The translations under genes were made by a program, and so were the position numbers. The notes under the pieces were generated by a model. The model did no database searches. It saw nothing but the letters and a program-made list of their open reading frames with translations, and was not told the DNA's origin. A stretch of DNA of 64,000 bases, taken from contig NZ_CP058910.1 in NCBI RefSeq assembly GCF_013415885.1, forward strand, positions 2,604,001-2,668,000, read 5' to 3'. This DNA is from Halosimplex rubrum (GTDB taxonomy: Archaea; Halobacteriota; Halobacteria; Halobacteriales; Haloarculaceae). Positions 6,017 to 14,346 of this stretch are shown here, in pieces (position 1 is the first letter of the stretch; each line of letters begins with the position of its first letter).

Positions 6017-8259
6017 TTGCCGAACAGCCGTTCGCGCAGCGACCGCTCGTGTTTCTTCTCGGCGAGGAGGACCGAACAGTCCACGTCGTCGACGACGTCC
6101 ATGACGACCGACCCGCCGACGAGCCGCTGGAGTAGCCCCCGCTCGCTGGCGCCGAGGATCACGAGCGTGGCGTCGTCGGCCGCCGCTTCGATCGCGGTCT
6201 CCACGTCGCCGGTTTCGACGTGGAGGTCGGCGTCGCCGAGGTCGTGGTCGCCGGCCCAGCCGGCGAGGAAGTCCGCACCTTCGGCGCTCTCGCCCTCGTC
6301 GGCGACGTACAGCAGGCTGACTTCCGAGCCGAACTCCCGGCGGAGAACCGTCGCGATCTCGGCGGAGAGATCGGAGTCGGGGCCGCCGGCGGTGGGGACG
6401 AGCACGCGCTCGGTGTCGAGGCCGCGGTCGCGCAGGACGAGGAAGTCACAGGGCGGGTCGCCGGTCATCTCGTCGATAGCGGACTCGGCGCGGCCGGGCG
6501 AGCCGTGGGCGTCCGGTCCCCAGCCCATGACGACCTGGTCGGCGTCGTGGGTGCGCGCGGCGTCGAAGATCTCCTCGAAGCCGCGGTGGGAGAGGATGGT
6601 GTGGGTCTCGACGGGGACGCCGAAGGTCTCGGCGTTCGCCCGGGCGCGGTCGAGCAGTGCTTCGGAGGTAGCGTCGATGTCGTCGGCGCGGTCGCGGGCG
6701 CTCGACAGCGATGTCTGGTCGGGGACGGTGACGATGTGCGTTGCGACGACCGTCCCGCCCTTGGCCTTGGCCAGCGCGCTCGCGAGCGTGATGAGTTCCT
6801 GTTCGTGTTCGGGGTTGGCGAGCGGGACCATCACGCGGTAATCGCCGCCGTCCGGTGCGACCGTCTCCGCCGCCGAAACCGCGATGTCGGGCATCTCCTC
6901 GGAGTGTTCTGTCACGAACTCGCCGAGCGCCCCCTCGTAGACCGTGTGCCGGCGGGCGTAGACGAGGTACCAGACCACGGCGGTCGCGACGAACGCCATC
7001 GAGAGACCGATCTCGATCGGGTCCATGAACGTCACGAGCGCCAGCGACGCGACGGCCCCGACGATCGGCGTCACGGGGTAGAACGGCACCGTGAAGTCGG
7101 GGTCGTACTCCTCGACGTCGGCTTCGCGGAACACGATGAGTCCGACGTTGATCAGCGCGTAGACGATGAGGTGGAGGACGCTCGCGGCCTTCGCGAGCAC
7201 TTCGAGCTGCTGGCCCAGTGCGGCGATGAACACGATGATCACCGCGCCCGTGACGAAAATCGACCGGTAGGGCGTGGCGAAGGATGGGTGGATGTCGTTG
7301 AGCCAGTCGGTGACGATCCCGTCCCGGCCCATCGCGAAGTTGATCCGCGCCGAGGCGAGGATGCTCGCGTTGGCCGACGACGCGGTCGCCAGCAGCGCCG
7401 CGAGCGTTACGACCGTCACCGAAATGCCGGTCAACCCGCCGGGGAACGCGATCCTCGTCACCTGAGCGACGGGGGCGTCCCGGCTCAGGTCGGGCCACGG
7501 GACGACCCCCAGCATGATCGTCACGAGGATCCCGTAGACGACGGTCACGAGCGCGACGCTCCCGATGACGGCGATCGGGAGATTCCTGCCGGGGTTCTTC
7601 AGTTCCTCCGCGACGGTCGCGATCTTGGCGTAGCCGAGGAAGGAGACGAACACGACCGCGGTCCCCGGGAGGATCGCGCCGTAGCCCATCGGGGTGAGAC
7701 CCCCGTCGCCGACGAGGACGGCGTAGTCGAAGGACAGCCAGCCGAACACGGCGAAGACGCTCAGGATCGACAGGAGGGTGAGGACGATCACCGTCTGGAT
7801 ACCGCCGGTCTCCTTGGCGCCGACGTAGTTGACACCGACGAAGACGACGCCGGCTATCAGCGCGCCGACCTGGATGTCCGCGAGAAACAGGAAGCCGGGG
7901 ACCGGGGCCAGCGTGGTGAGGTACTGGCCGAACCCGATACAGTAGAAGGCCGAGGCGAAGGCCAAGCCCATCCAGTCGCCCATTCCGGCGATCGAACCGA
8001 ACAGCGGGCCCAGCGAGCGGTTGATGTAGTAGTAGCCGCCGCCCGCCTTGGGCATCGCCGTCCCGAGTTCCGACACGGAGAAGGCGTTTATCATCGCGAC
8101 GACGCCGCCGACGAGGAAGGACGCGACGACGACCGGACCCGCCTGCTGGGCGGCGACGCCCGGGAGGACGAAGATCCCGGCGCCGATCATCGTCCCGATC
8201 CCGATCGTCATCGCCGAGAGCAGGCCCAGGTCCTTCGCGAGTTCCTCCTCGCCGCTCAT
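6010..8259 (-). CDS. APC-type amino-acid permease fused to tandem UspA domains (copy 1)
   Basis: A 749-residue protein. Residues 1-435 form a 12-TM APC-superfamily transporter, with the N-terminal GTMIGAGIFVLPG motif in TM1 and NYVGAKETG near TM5. Residues about 465-745 carry two UspA-type nucleotide-binding-like domains on the cytoplasmic side (VMVPLANPEHE... and VLVPTAGG...). Such fusions are common in haloarchaea, where the Usp part is thought to regulate transport. Its start overlaps the stop of the free UspA gene by four bases (ATGA), so the pair is translationally coupled. The UspA half is nearly identical at DNA level to that of the paralogue at 9,755-11,992, while the permease half is clearly diverged. 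Substrate not determined. Confidence 0.9.
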   Translation of the reverse strand: MSGEEELAKDLGLLSAMTIGIGTMIGAGIFVLPGVAAQQAGPVVVASFLVGGVVAMINAFSVSELGTAMPKAGGGYYYINRSLGPLFGSIAGMGDWMGLAFASAFYCIGFGQYLTTLAPVPGFLFLADIQVGALIAGVVFVGVNYVGAKETGGIQTVIVLTLLSILSVFAVFGWLSFDYAVLVGDGGLTPMGYGAILPGTAVVFVSFLGYAKIATVAEELKNPGRNLPIAVIGSVALVTVVYGILVTIMLGVVPWPDLSRDAPVAQVTRIAFPGGLTGISVTVVTLAALLATASSANASILASARINFAMGRDGIVTDWLNDIHPSFATPYRSIFVTGAVIIVFIAALGQQLEVLAKAASVLHLIVYALINVGLIVFREADVEEYDPDFTVPFYPVTPIVGAVASLALVTFMDPIEIGLSMAFVATAVVWYLVYARRHTVYEGALGEFVTEHSEEMPDIAVSAAETVAPDGGDYRVMVPLANPEHEQELITLASALAKAKGGTVVATHIVTVPDQTSLSSARDRADDIDATSEALLDRARANAETFGVPVETHTILSHRGFEEIFDAARTHDADQVVMGWGPDAHGSPGRAESAIDEMTGDPPCDFLVLRDRGLDTERVLVPTAGGPDSDLSAEIATVLRREFGSEVSLLYVADEGESAEGADFLAGWAGDHDLGDADLHVETGDVETAIEAAADDATLVILGASERGLLQRLVGGSVVMDVVDDVDCSVLLAEKKHERSLRERLFGNQ
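6017..6905 (-). repeat. Near-identical UspA-half duplication (copy 1)
   Basis: This stretch matches about 9,756-10,644 with only scattered substitutions and no length change over almost the whole span (constant offset of 3,739 bases). It covers the two C-terminal UspA domains and ends abruptly at the junction with the permease domain, upstream of which the two genes differ at many residues. The pattern indicates gene conversion or a recent segmental exchange. Confidence 0.8.
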
Positions 8260-8747
8260 TCCGACTCGTCCCCCGGCTCGGTCGGGTCCTCCGGCGTGAC
8301 CTCCTCGATCTCGGCGTCCGTCTCGGGGTCGGGGAGCGCCACGACCGGTCGGTCGGACTCGGTGACGAGCCGGAGCGTCTTGTCGCCGGCCAGGAACTGG
8401 ACCAGCCGGTTCCCGCCCCGCGGACGGAAGGCGATAGCCGACGCGTCGACCTCGTCGGCCGCCCGGACGATCGCGCCTACCACGTCGGAGTCGTACAGCA
8501 CTCGCTCGTCCGCCGACGGGAACTCCTCGCGGAAGGCCTCGAACGCCGCGTCCGCCACGGCCTCGCTCTGTTCGACCGGGGTCTTGTCCGGCACGCCGCC
8601 GCCCTTCTCGACGACGTACGCGACGGTCACCCGGTCGGGGCTCTGGCGCGCGAGAGCCCGGGCCGTCGCCCGCGCGTCCGACTCGTCGGCGACGGGGACG
8701 AGCGCGTGCGACGTGACGCCCCGTTCGCCGTCTCTGGACTCGGTCAT
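8256..8747 (-). CDS. Universal stress protein (UspA family)
   Basis: A 163-residue single-domain UspA-like protein: VTSHALVPVADESDA strand, central helices, AIAFRPRGGNR loop (the G-x-G-type region), and final VTESDRPVVALP strand. An acidic tail of about 20 residues follows. It is the first gene of the pair with permease copy 1 (four-base overlap). A TATA-like element (8,773-8,779 on the minus strand) lies about 26 bases above the ATG, with a perfect palindrome CAATCGATTG just upstream. It is a paralogue of the UspA at 11,985-12,437, so the whole UspA-permease pair was duplicated. Confidence 0.85.
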   Translation of the reverse strand: MTESRDGERGVTSHALVPVADESDARATARALARQSPDRVTVAYVVEKGGGVPDKTPVEQSEAVADAAFEAFREEFPSADERVLYDSDVVGAIVRAADEVDASAIAFRPRGGNRLVQFLAGDKTLRLVTESDRPVVALPDPETDAEIEEVTPEDPTEPGDESE

Positions 8748-8772
8748 ATCTCGCTAGCTATACTGGTCGCGT

Positions 8773-8804
8773 AAAATACGTTCCGATAATTACGCAATCG
8801 ATTG
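8773..8804 (-). promoter_or_regulatory. Promoter of the UspA-permease pair with CAATCGATTG palindrome
   Basis: On the minus strand a TATTTTA box lies at 8,773-8,779, 26-32 bases above the UspA start (8,747), as expected for a leaderless haloarchaeal message. Directly upstream, 8,795-8,804 is a perfect 10-base palindrome (CAATCGATTG). The divergent Lrp-type gene starts at 8,977, so this palindrome is a good candidate operator for it. Confidence 0.5.
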
Positions 8805-8947
8805 TTTTTTCGAGCGGAAATTTAGTTTTCGTTTCCTCCGGGTAGCGGACCACTGTCCCGCCGTTTTCGGGCTTTCCGGCCACCGTCCCGACCGATACCG
8901 GCGGGGAGCGGGCGCTATCGTAACGAAAGCGGACGAAACAGGGGTGC

Positions 8948-8954
8948 TTATTTT
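8948..8954 (+). promoter_or_regulatory. TATA box of the Lrp-type regulator gene
   Basis: TTATTTT lies 23-29 bases above the ATG at 8,977, a spacing that predicts a leaderless transcript starting at or beside the initiation codon. Confidence 0.5.
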
Positions 8955-8976
8955 CGATCCGGTCGTAGATATAAGT

Positions 8977-9726
8977 ATGACAGACCGGTTCGACGAGATC
9001 GACAGGCGCATCGTCTACATGCTCGCGGAAGAGGCGCGACACACGTCGGCGCCGGACATCGCGGCGGAGGTCGACGTCTCCCCGGCGACGATACGGAACC
9101 GGATCCGCCGTCTCGAAGCGGAGGGCGTGATCGAGGGGTACCACGCCCAGATCGACTACGAGAAGCTCGGCGGTCGGCTGACGAACCTGTTCCTGTGTAC
9201 CGCGTCGGCGACCGACCGCAAGCGCTTCGCTCAGCGGGTGCTCGACATCCCCGGCGTTGTCAACGTCCGGGAGATCATGACCGGCGACGAGGACCTCCAC
9301 GTGACCGTCGTCGGACGGGACATGGCCGACATCAGGCGCATCTCGCGCGAGATCGCCGCGATCGGGGTTCACATCGACGACGAGGACCTGCTGCACCGCG
9401 AGCACTTCCAGCCCTACGAGCCGTTCGGCTCCGACGGCGACGATCCCGCGAAGCCGGTGACGGGCATCGCCGACATCAGCGAGGACGCGGACGTGGTCGA
9501 GGTTCAGGTCGGTGCGGACGCGCCCATCGTCGGGAAGACGCTGGAGAACGCGGCGAGCGAGGGGCTGCTGGACCGGGACGTGCTCGTCGTGTCGCTCGAC
9601 AGCGACGAGGGCGAGGACGGGGTGACACCGGACGGGACGACGGCCGTCTCCGGCGGCGAGACGGTGACGCTGTTCTCCAGGACTGGTCTCGCCGAGGAGA
9701 CGCTCCGCGTGTTCACGGGGCGATAG
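8977..9726 (+). CDS. Lrp/AsnC-family regulator with C-terminal RCK_C (TrkA-C) domain
   Basis: A 249-residue protein when started at the ATG at 8,977, which follows a TATA box at the right distance; an upstream start at 8,944 is less likely. Residues 1-50 are the AsnC-type HTH (FDEIDRRIVYMLAEEARHTS, then SPATIRNRIRRLEAEGVI). Residues 55-145 are the Lrp-like middle domain. Residues about 165-249 resemble the RCK_C/TrkA-C ligand-binding fold (VVEVQVGADAPIVGKTL, ending with VTLFSRTGLAEETLRVF). RCK_C domains bind small ligands, including cyclic dinucleotides, in potassium systems. Its place between two UspA-permease pairs and beside TrkH/TrkA suggests it tunes them to ion or nucleotide signals. 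Regulatory targets are inferred. Confidence 0.85.
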   Translation: MTDRFDEIDRRIVYMLAEEARHTSAPDIAAEVDVSPATIRNRIRRLEAEGVIEGYHAQIDYEKLGGRLTNLFLCTASATDRKRFAQRVLDIPGVVNVREIMTGDEDLHVTVVGRDMADIRRISREIAAIGVHIDDEDLLHREHFQPYEPFGSDGDDPAKPVTGIADISEDADVVEVQVGADAPIVGKTLENAASEGLLDRDVLVVSLDSDEGEDGVTPDGTTAVSGGETVTLFSRTGLAEETLRVFTGR

Positions 9727-9754
9727 CCCTCGGCCCGGGGGAAAACGCGGCCGG

Positions 9755-11992
9755 TCAGCCGAACAGGCGCTCCCGGAGCGACCGCTCGGTGCGCTTCTCG
9801 GCGAGGAGGACCGAACAGTCGACATCCTCGACCACGTCCATGACGACCGACCCGCCGACGAGCCGCTGGAGCAGCCCCTGCTCGCTGGCGCCGAGGATCA
9901 CGAGCGTGGCGTCGTCGGCCGCCGCTTCGATCGCGGTCTCCACGTCGCCGGTCTCGACGCGCATGTCCGCGTCGCCGAGGTCGTGGTCGCCGGCCCAGCC
10001 GGCGAGGAAGTCCGCGCCAGCGGCGCTCTCGCCCTCGTCGGCGACGTACAGCAACGTCACCTCCGAGCCGAACTCCCGGCGGAGGACCGTGGCGATCTCG
10101 GCGGACAGGTCGGAGTCGGGGCCGCCGGCGGTGGGGACGAGCACGCGCTCGGTGTCGAGGCCGCGGTCGCGCAGGACGAGGAAGTCGGCGGGGAGGTCCC
10201 CGGCCATCTCGTCGAAGGCCGACTCGGCGCGACCGGGCGAGCCGTGGGCGTCCGGCCCCCAGCCCATGACGACCTGGTCGGCGTCGTGGGTTCGGGCGGC
10301 GTCGAAGATCTGTTCGAAGCCGCGGTGGGAGAGGATGGTGTGGGTCTCGACGGGGACGCCGAAGGTCTCGGCGTTCGCCTGGGCGCGGTCGAGCAGTGCT
10401 TCGGAGGTAGCGTCGATGTCGTCGGCGCTGTCGCGGGCGCTCGCCAGCGACGTCTGGTCGGGGACGGTGACGATATGCGTGGCGACGACCGTCCCGCCCT
10501 TGGCTTTCGCCAGCGCGCTGGCGAGCGTGATCAGTTCCTCCTCGTGTTCGGGGTTGGCGAGCGGGACCATCACGCGGTAGTCGCCGCCGTCGGGGGCGAC
10601 GCCGGCCGCGGCCGAGACGGCGGGCTCGGGCATCTCGTCGGAGCGTTCGAGGATGTACTGCGAGAGGATGCCCTGTTTCTCGGTGCGCGTCCGGGCGTAG
10701 AAGACGTACCACAGTATCGCGCCGACGACGAGGACGGCGCTGATGATCTTCGCCGCGTCGACGATGAAATACAGGAGCGCGAACGAGGAGACGGTCCCGA
10801 GGATCGGGACGATGGGGTACAGCGGGACGGTGTAGTCGGGCTGGTACTCGTCGGGGTCGGCCGTCCGCATGACAATGAGGGCGATGTTGAGCAGCCCGTA
10901 GATGATCAGGTGCAGGGCCGAGCCGATAGAGGAGAGCAGTTCGAGGTCCGCGGTGACGATGAAGACGAGGATGAGCAGCCCGGTGATCCCGATGGCGCGG
11001 TACGGCGTCGCGAACCGGTCGTGGATCTCGTTGAGCTTCGGCGTGACGATGTTGTCCCGGCCCATCGCGAAGTTGATCCGCGAGGAGGCGAGGATCGAGG
11101 CGTTGGCCGACGACGCGGTCGCGAGCAGGCCGCCGAACAGCAGCGCGCCGGCCATGATCGTCCCCTGGATCTGGCGACCCACCTCGACGACGGCGGTCTC
11201 CCCCGCGAGCGACACCTCGGCGACGAACCCCTTCGGGACGGCCGCGCTCATGATGAGCAGGACGAGCGCGTAGATGGTCGTCACGATGAGGACGCTCCCG
11301 ATGACGGCCCGAGGGAGGTTCTTCCCCGGGTTCTTGATCTCCTCGGCGACGCTCGTGATCTGGACGAAGCCCAGATAGGAGACGAAGATCAGGCCCGTCG
11401 TAGCCATCATCGGCCCGTACCCCTCGCTCGACGGGAGGTTCGCGGGGTCGGCCTGCAGCGACCCGAAGATGGTGAAGACGGTGAGGATGGCGACGAGGAG
11501 GACGACGATGACGTTCTGGAGCTTGCCGGTCTCCTTGGCGCCGACGTAGTTGACCATCGTGAAGAAGGCGGCGCCGGCCAGCGCGATGAGCTTGACCGCG
11601 GTTATCTGGACCGGGCCGACGCCGAACGTGCCCTCGATCCCGATTATCTGGCTCATGTAGTCGCCGAACCCGTACATGTAGAAGGCGCTCGCGAAGGCGA
11701 GCCCGAGCCAGTTCGCCCAGCCGGCGATCGAGCCGAACAGCGGGCCCAGGGCGTGGTTGACGTAGAAGTACGCGCCGCCCGAGCGGGGCATCGCCGTCCC
11801 GAGTTCGCTGGCGGACATCGCCGTGAACAGCGCGATGACACCGCCGAGGACGAACGCGGCGATAGCGAGACTCCCGGCGTTTTCGATGGCGACACCCGGG
11901 AGGACGAAGATCCCGGCGCCGATCATCGTCCCGACGCCGATGGTCAGTGCCGCGAGCGGCCCCAGGTCCTTGGCCAGGTCCTCGTCACTCAC
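9755..11992 (-). CDS. APC-type amino-acid permease fused to tandem UspA domains (copy 2)
   Basis: A 745-residue paralogue of the protein at 6,010-8,259, begun by a GTG at 11,990-11,992. Residues 1-440 are the 12-TM APC permease (GTMIGAGIFVLPG in TM1; MVNYVGAKETGKLQ near TM5). Residues about 465-745 hold two UspA domains almost identical to copy 1. The permease halves agree at only roughly half to two thirds of positions, so the two proteins may carry different substrates but share one sensory module. The start overlaps the stop of the free UspA gene (11,985) by 8 bases. It converges with the Lrp-RCK regulator, 28 bases apart. Confidence 0.9.
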   Translation of the reverse strand: MSDEDLAKDLGPLAALTIGVGTMIGAGIFVLPGVAIENAGSLAIAAFVLGGVIALFTAMSASELGTAMPRSGGAYFYVNHALGPLFGSIAGWANWLGLAFASAFYMYGFGDYMSQIIGIEGTFGVGPVQITAVKLIALAGAAFFTMVNYVGAKETGKLQNVIVVLLVAILTVFTIFGSLQADPANLPSSEGYGPMMATTGLIFVSYLGFVQITSVAEEIKNPGKNLPRAVIGSVLIVTTIYALVLLIMSAAVPKGFVAEVSLAGETAVVEVGRQIQGTIMAGALLFGGLLATASSANASILASSRINFAMGRDNIVTPKLNEIHDRFATPYRAIGITGLLILVFIVTADLELLSSIGSALHLIIYGLLNIALIVMRTADPDEYQPDYTVPLYPIVPILGTVSSFALLYFIVDAAKIISAVLVVGAILWYVFYARTRTEKQGILSQYILERSDEMPEPAVSAAAGVAPDGGDYRVMVPLANPEHEEELITLASALAKAKGGTVVATHIVTVPDQTSLASARDSADDIDATSEALLDRAQANAETFGVPVETHTILSHRGFEQIFDAARTHDADQVVMGWGPDAHGSPGRAESAFDEMAGDLPADFLVLRDRGLDTERVLVPTAGGPDSDLSAEIATVLRREFGSEVTLLYVADEGESAAGADFLAGWAGDHDLGDADMRVETGDVETAIEAAADDATLVILGASEQGLLQRLVGGSVVMDVVEDVDCSVLLAEKRTERSLRERLFG
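9756..10644 (-). repeat. Near-identical UspA-half duplication (copy 2)
   Basis: Partner of 6,017-6,905. For example, the stretch coding for GDYRVMVPLANPEHE and onwards is the same in both genes apart from scattered, mostly third-position changes, in contrast to the diverged permease parts. Confidence 0.8.
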
Positions 11993-12437
11993 CGTCGCCC
12001 CCTCCTTCGTCCCCGGCCGTCCGCTCGATGTCGGGCAGCACGACGACCGGTCGGTCGGTCTCGGTCACCAGCGACAGCGCCACGTCGCCGGTCAGCAGCT
12101 GGACCCACCGGCTGCCCCCCCGCGGCGTGATGACGATCGCGGTGGCGCCGTAGTCGTCGGCCGCCGCGAAGACGGCGTCGGCCACGTCGGTGTCGTAGCG
12201 GATCTCGGTCTCCAGGTCGACGTCGTCCCCGAAGTGCGCTTTGAGGACCGCGAACGCCTCCTCGGCGGCCTCCTCGCGCTGCTCGACGCCGGCCTTGTCG
12301 GGGGCGCCGCCGGCCTTCTCGACCACGTGGAGGGCCAGCACCGACCCGAACTCGTGCCCGTCGAGCGCTCGGGCGGTGGCTTCGGCGTCGTCGTCGCTTG
12401 CGACCGGGAGGACGACGCGGTCGAGCAGGTCGCTCAT
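11985..12437 (-). CDS. Universal stress protein (UspA family)
   Basis: A 150-residue UspA-like protein: LDRVVLPVASDDDA first strand, VVEKAGGAPDKAGVEQ helix region shared with the paralogue at 8,256, IVITPRGGSRWVQLLTGD loop, and VTETDRPVVVLP final strand. First gene of the second UspA-permease pair; its end overlaps the permease start by 8 bases. Predicted cytoplasmic partner or regulator of the permease. Ligand unknown. Confidence 0.85.
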   Translation of the reverse strand: MSDLLDRVVLPVASDDDAEATARALDGHEFGSVLALHVVEKAGGAPDKAGVEQREEAAEEAFAVLKAHFGDDVDLETEIRYDTDVADAVFAAADDYGATAIVITPRGGSRWVQLLTGDVALSLVTETDRPVVVLPDIERTAGDEGGGDGE

Positions 12438-12658
12438 CGGCGCCGCTCCGGTAGTCGGCGGCAGTTCGGTTCCGCTCCGGCGGTCGAAGCGACGGCGCTA
12501 CCGGGGGAGACGAACCGTTGCATGCACGTTCCCTACGAGCGACCCAACTTAACCACTTTGTCCGACGGCTGCCGGCGGAGCCAACGCGAACGGCCCCCGC
12601 TGGCCGTACCGGTTCCGAAACACACATCAGCTACCGCTCGGACGGTGACAGTTGTCCA

Positions 12659-14206
12659 ATGGCGGTGGCCACCGATCGGTACGTCGACTATCGGCTCAGC
12701 CTCTCGCTGGTCGGGACGGTCGTCAAGTACCTGGCGGCCGCCCCGCTGTTTCCCGTACTCGTCGCCGTCTACTACGGCGAGAGCGTCCTCCCGTTCGTCG
12801 CGACCAGTGCGGTCATGGTCGCGGTCGGCCTCGCCCTCGAACAGCTCTCCGAGGGGGGTGACCTGGGGCACCGTGAGGCGTTCCTGCTGGTGAGCCTCTC
12901 CTGGCTCGTGATCCCGATTCTCGGGACGGTCCCCTACCTCGTCGCCGGGAACGGGACCGTGGCCGGCCCCGTCAACGCCCTCTTCGAGTCGATGAGCGGG
13001 TTCACGACCACCGGGTCCACGGTCATGGGGGAAATATCGTTCGAACGTCACTCCCACGCACTGTTGATGTGGCGCCAGCTCTCCCAGTGGCTCGGCGGGA
13101 TGGGCATCCTCGTCCTCATGGTCGCGATCCTCCCCGAGCTCTCCGTCGGTGGCGCCCAGATCATGAACGAGGAGGCACCCGGCCTCTCCATCGAGAAGCT
13201 CACGCCCCGGATCCAGGAGACCGCCCGCGCGCTCTGGAAGATCTACGTCGGACTCACCGTCCTGGCGGCGCTGGTGTACTTCGGCCTCGACGCCGTCGGG
13301 CTGGGCACGAACATGGGCGTCTACAACGCCGTTGCCCACGCGCTCACGACGCTACCGACCGGTGGATTCTCGCCGGAGGGTCGCAGCGTCGAGGCGTTCT
13401 CGCCGGCGATCCAGTGGGCGGTCGTCCCGTTCATGGTCGTCGCGGGGACCAACTTCGCGCTGTTCTGGTACGCGCTCGACGGCCGGGTCAGCAAGCTCAC
13501 CGACAACGCGGAGTTCCGCTCGTACCTCGCCGTGATGGGTCTCGTCACCGCCGCAATCACCGCGCTCCTGTTCTCCGGGCTGGGTATCGCGTCGGCCTCC
13601 CCGAACGTCGGCACCATCCCGGGGAACCTGGAGAACTCGCTCCGACAGGCGACCTTTCAGGTCGCCGCCATCGTGACGACCACGGGGTACGCCAGTATGG
13701 ACTTCAACAACTGGCACCCCGTCGCCCAGACGGTCCTCCTCTTTGCCTTCTTCCTGGGCGGGTCCGCCGGCTCGGCCGCGGGGTCGATCAAGATCGTCCG
13801 CTGGGTGCTCGTCCGGAAGGCGATGGCCCGCTCGTTGTTCACCTCGGTCCACCCGGAGGCGGTCAAGCCCGTCCGCGTCGGCGACGACGCCGTCGCGGAG
13901 GAGACGCTCCGGGACGTGTTCGTCTTCATCATGATCTTCCTCACGCTGTTCGTCGTCTCGACGGTCCTGCTGTACGTCGACAGCCTGTTCGTCGAACGGA
14001 TGGACCTCACCGGACTCGAAGCGATGAGCGTCGCCATCGCGACGCTGGGCAACGTCGGACCGGGCTTCGGTGCGGTCGGACCGATGGGCAACTTCGAGCT
14101 GTTCTCCGACCCGGCGAAGCTGTACATGGTCTTCCTGATGTGGATCGGCCGCCTTGAGATCCTCTCGGTGCTCGTGATCCTGACGCCGGCGTACTGGCGG
14201 TCGTAG
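12659..14206 (+). CDS. trkH: TrkH-type potassium uptake membrane subunit
   Basis: A 515-residue polytopic protein. The ATG at 12,659 is preferred over a frame-extending start at 12,518, because the added residues are Arg/Thr-rich and unlike the family. Four pore-loop repeats typical of TrkH/KtrB are visible, with filter-like segments SGFTTTGSTVMG, TTLPTGGFSP, VTTTGYASMDF and LGNVGPGFGA. The characteristic C-terminal WIGRLEILSVLVILTPAYWR is present (arginine in the last repeat region). It forms the K+-conducting channel with the TrkA RCK protein encoded next door. It starts a run trkH-trkA-trkH on one strand; a 140-base gap precedes trkA. Confidence 0.92.
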   Translation: MAVATDRYVDYRLSLSLVGTVVKYLAAAPLFPVLVAVYYGESVLPFVATSAVMVAVGLALEQLSEGGDLGHREAFLLVSLSWLVIPILGTVPYLVAGNGTVAGPVNALFESMSGFTTTGSTVMGEISFERHSHALLMWRQLSQWLGGMGILVLMVAILPELSVGGAQIMNEEAPGLSIEKLTPRIQETARALWKIYVGLTVLAALVYFGLDAVGLGTNMGVYNAVAHALTTLPTGGFSPEGRSVEAFSPAIQWAVVPFMVVAGTNFALFWYALDGRVSKLTDNAEFRSYLAVMGLVTAAITALLFSGLGIASASPNVGTIPGNLENSLRQATFQVAAIVTTTGYASMDFNNWHPVAQTVLLFAFFLGGSAGSAAGSIKIVRWVLVRKAMARSLFTSVHPEAVKPVRVGDDAVAEETLRDVFVFIMIFLTLFVVSTVLLYVDSLFVERMDLTGLEAMSVAIATLGNVGPGFGAVGPMGNFELFSDPAKLYMVFLMWIGRLEILSVLVILTPAYWRS

Positions 14207-14346
14207 CGCCCTGGGTCGGCCGCGCTGCTCACGGCTTCCCCGTCGTCGTTCGCTTCTTCGAGGCGCTCGCTCCGCTCGTGCCTCGCTAGGGAAATCCACT
14301 TACGCACGCCGCGAAAACCCGGGTGCATGCACGCGGAGGGCAGTCA

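Noticed and set aside
6220-8757. Very long open frame on the plus strand opposite permease copy 1
   Set aside because: Its product is Arg/Asp/Val-rich without domains, while the minus strand encodes a clear APC-UspA protein. Long antisense frames are expected in GC-rich haloarchaeal DNA.
8758-9825. Minus-strand frame covering the Lrp-RCK gene
   Set aside because: The plus strand carries recognisable HTH and RCK_C domains and a TATA box; the antisense product has none.
12518-12658. N-terminal extension of the first TrkH
   Set aside because: The added 47 residues are Arg/Thr/Ser-rich, precede the family start and lie in promoter DNA; the ATG at 12,659 gives a normal TrkH.
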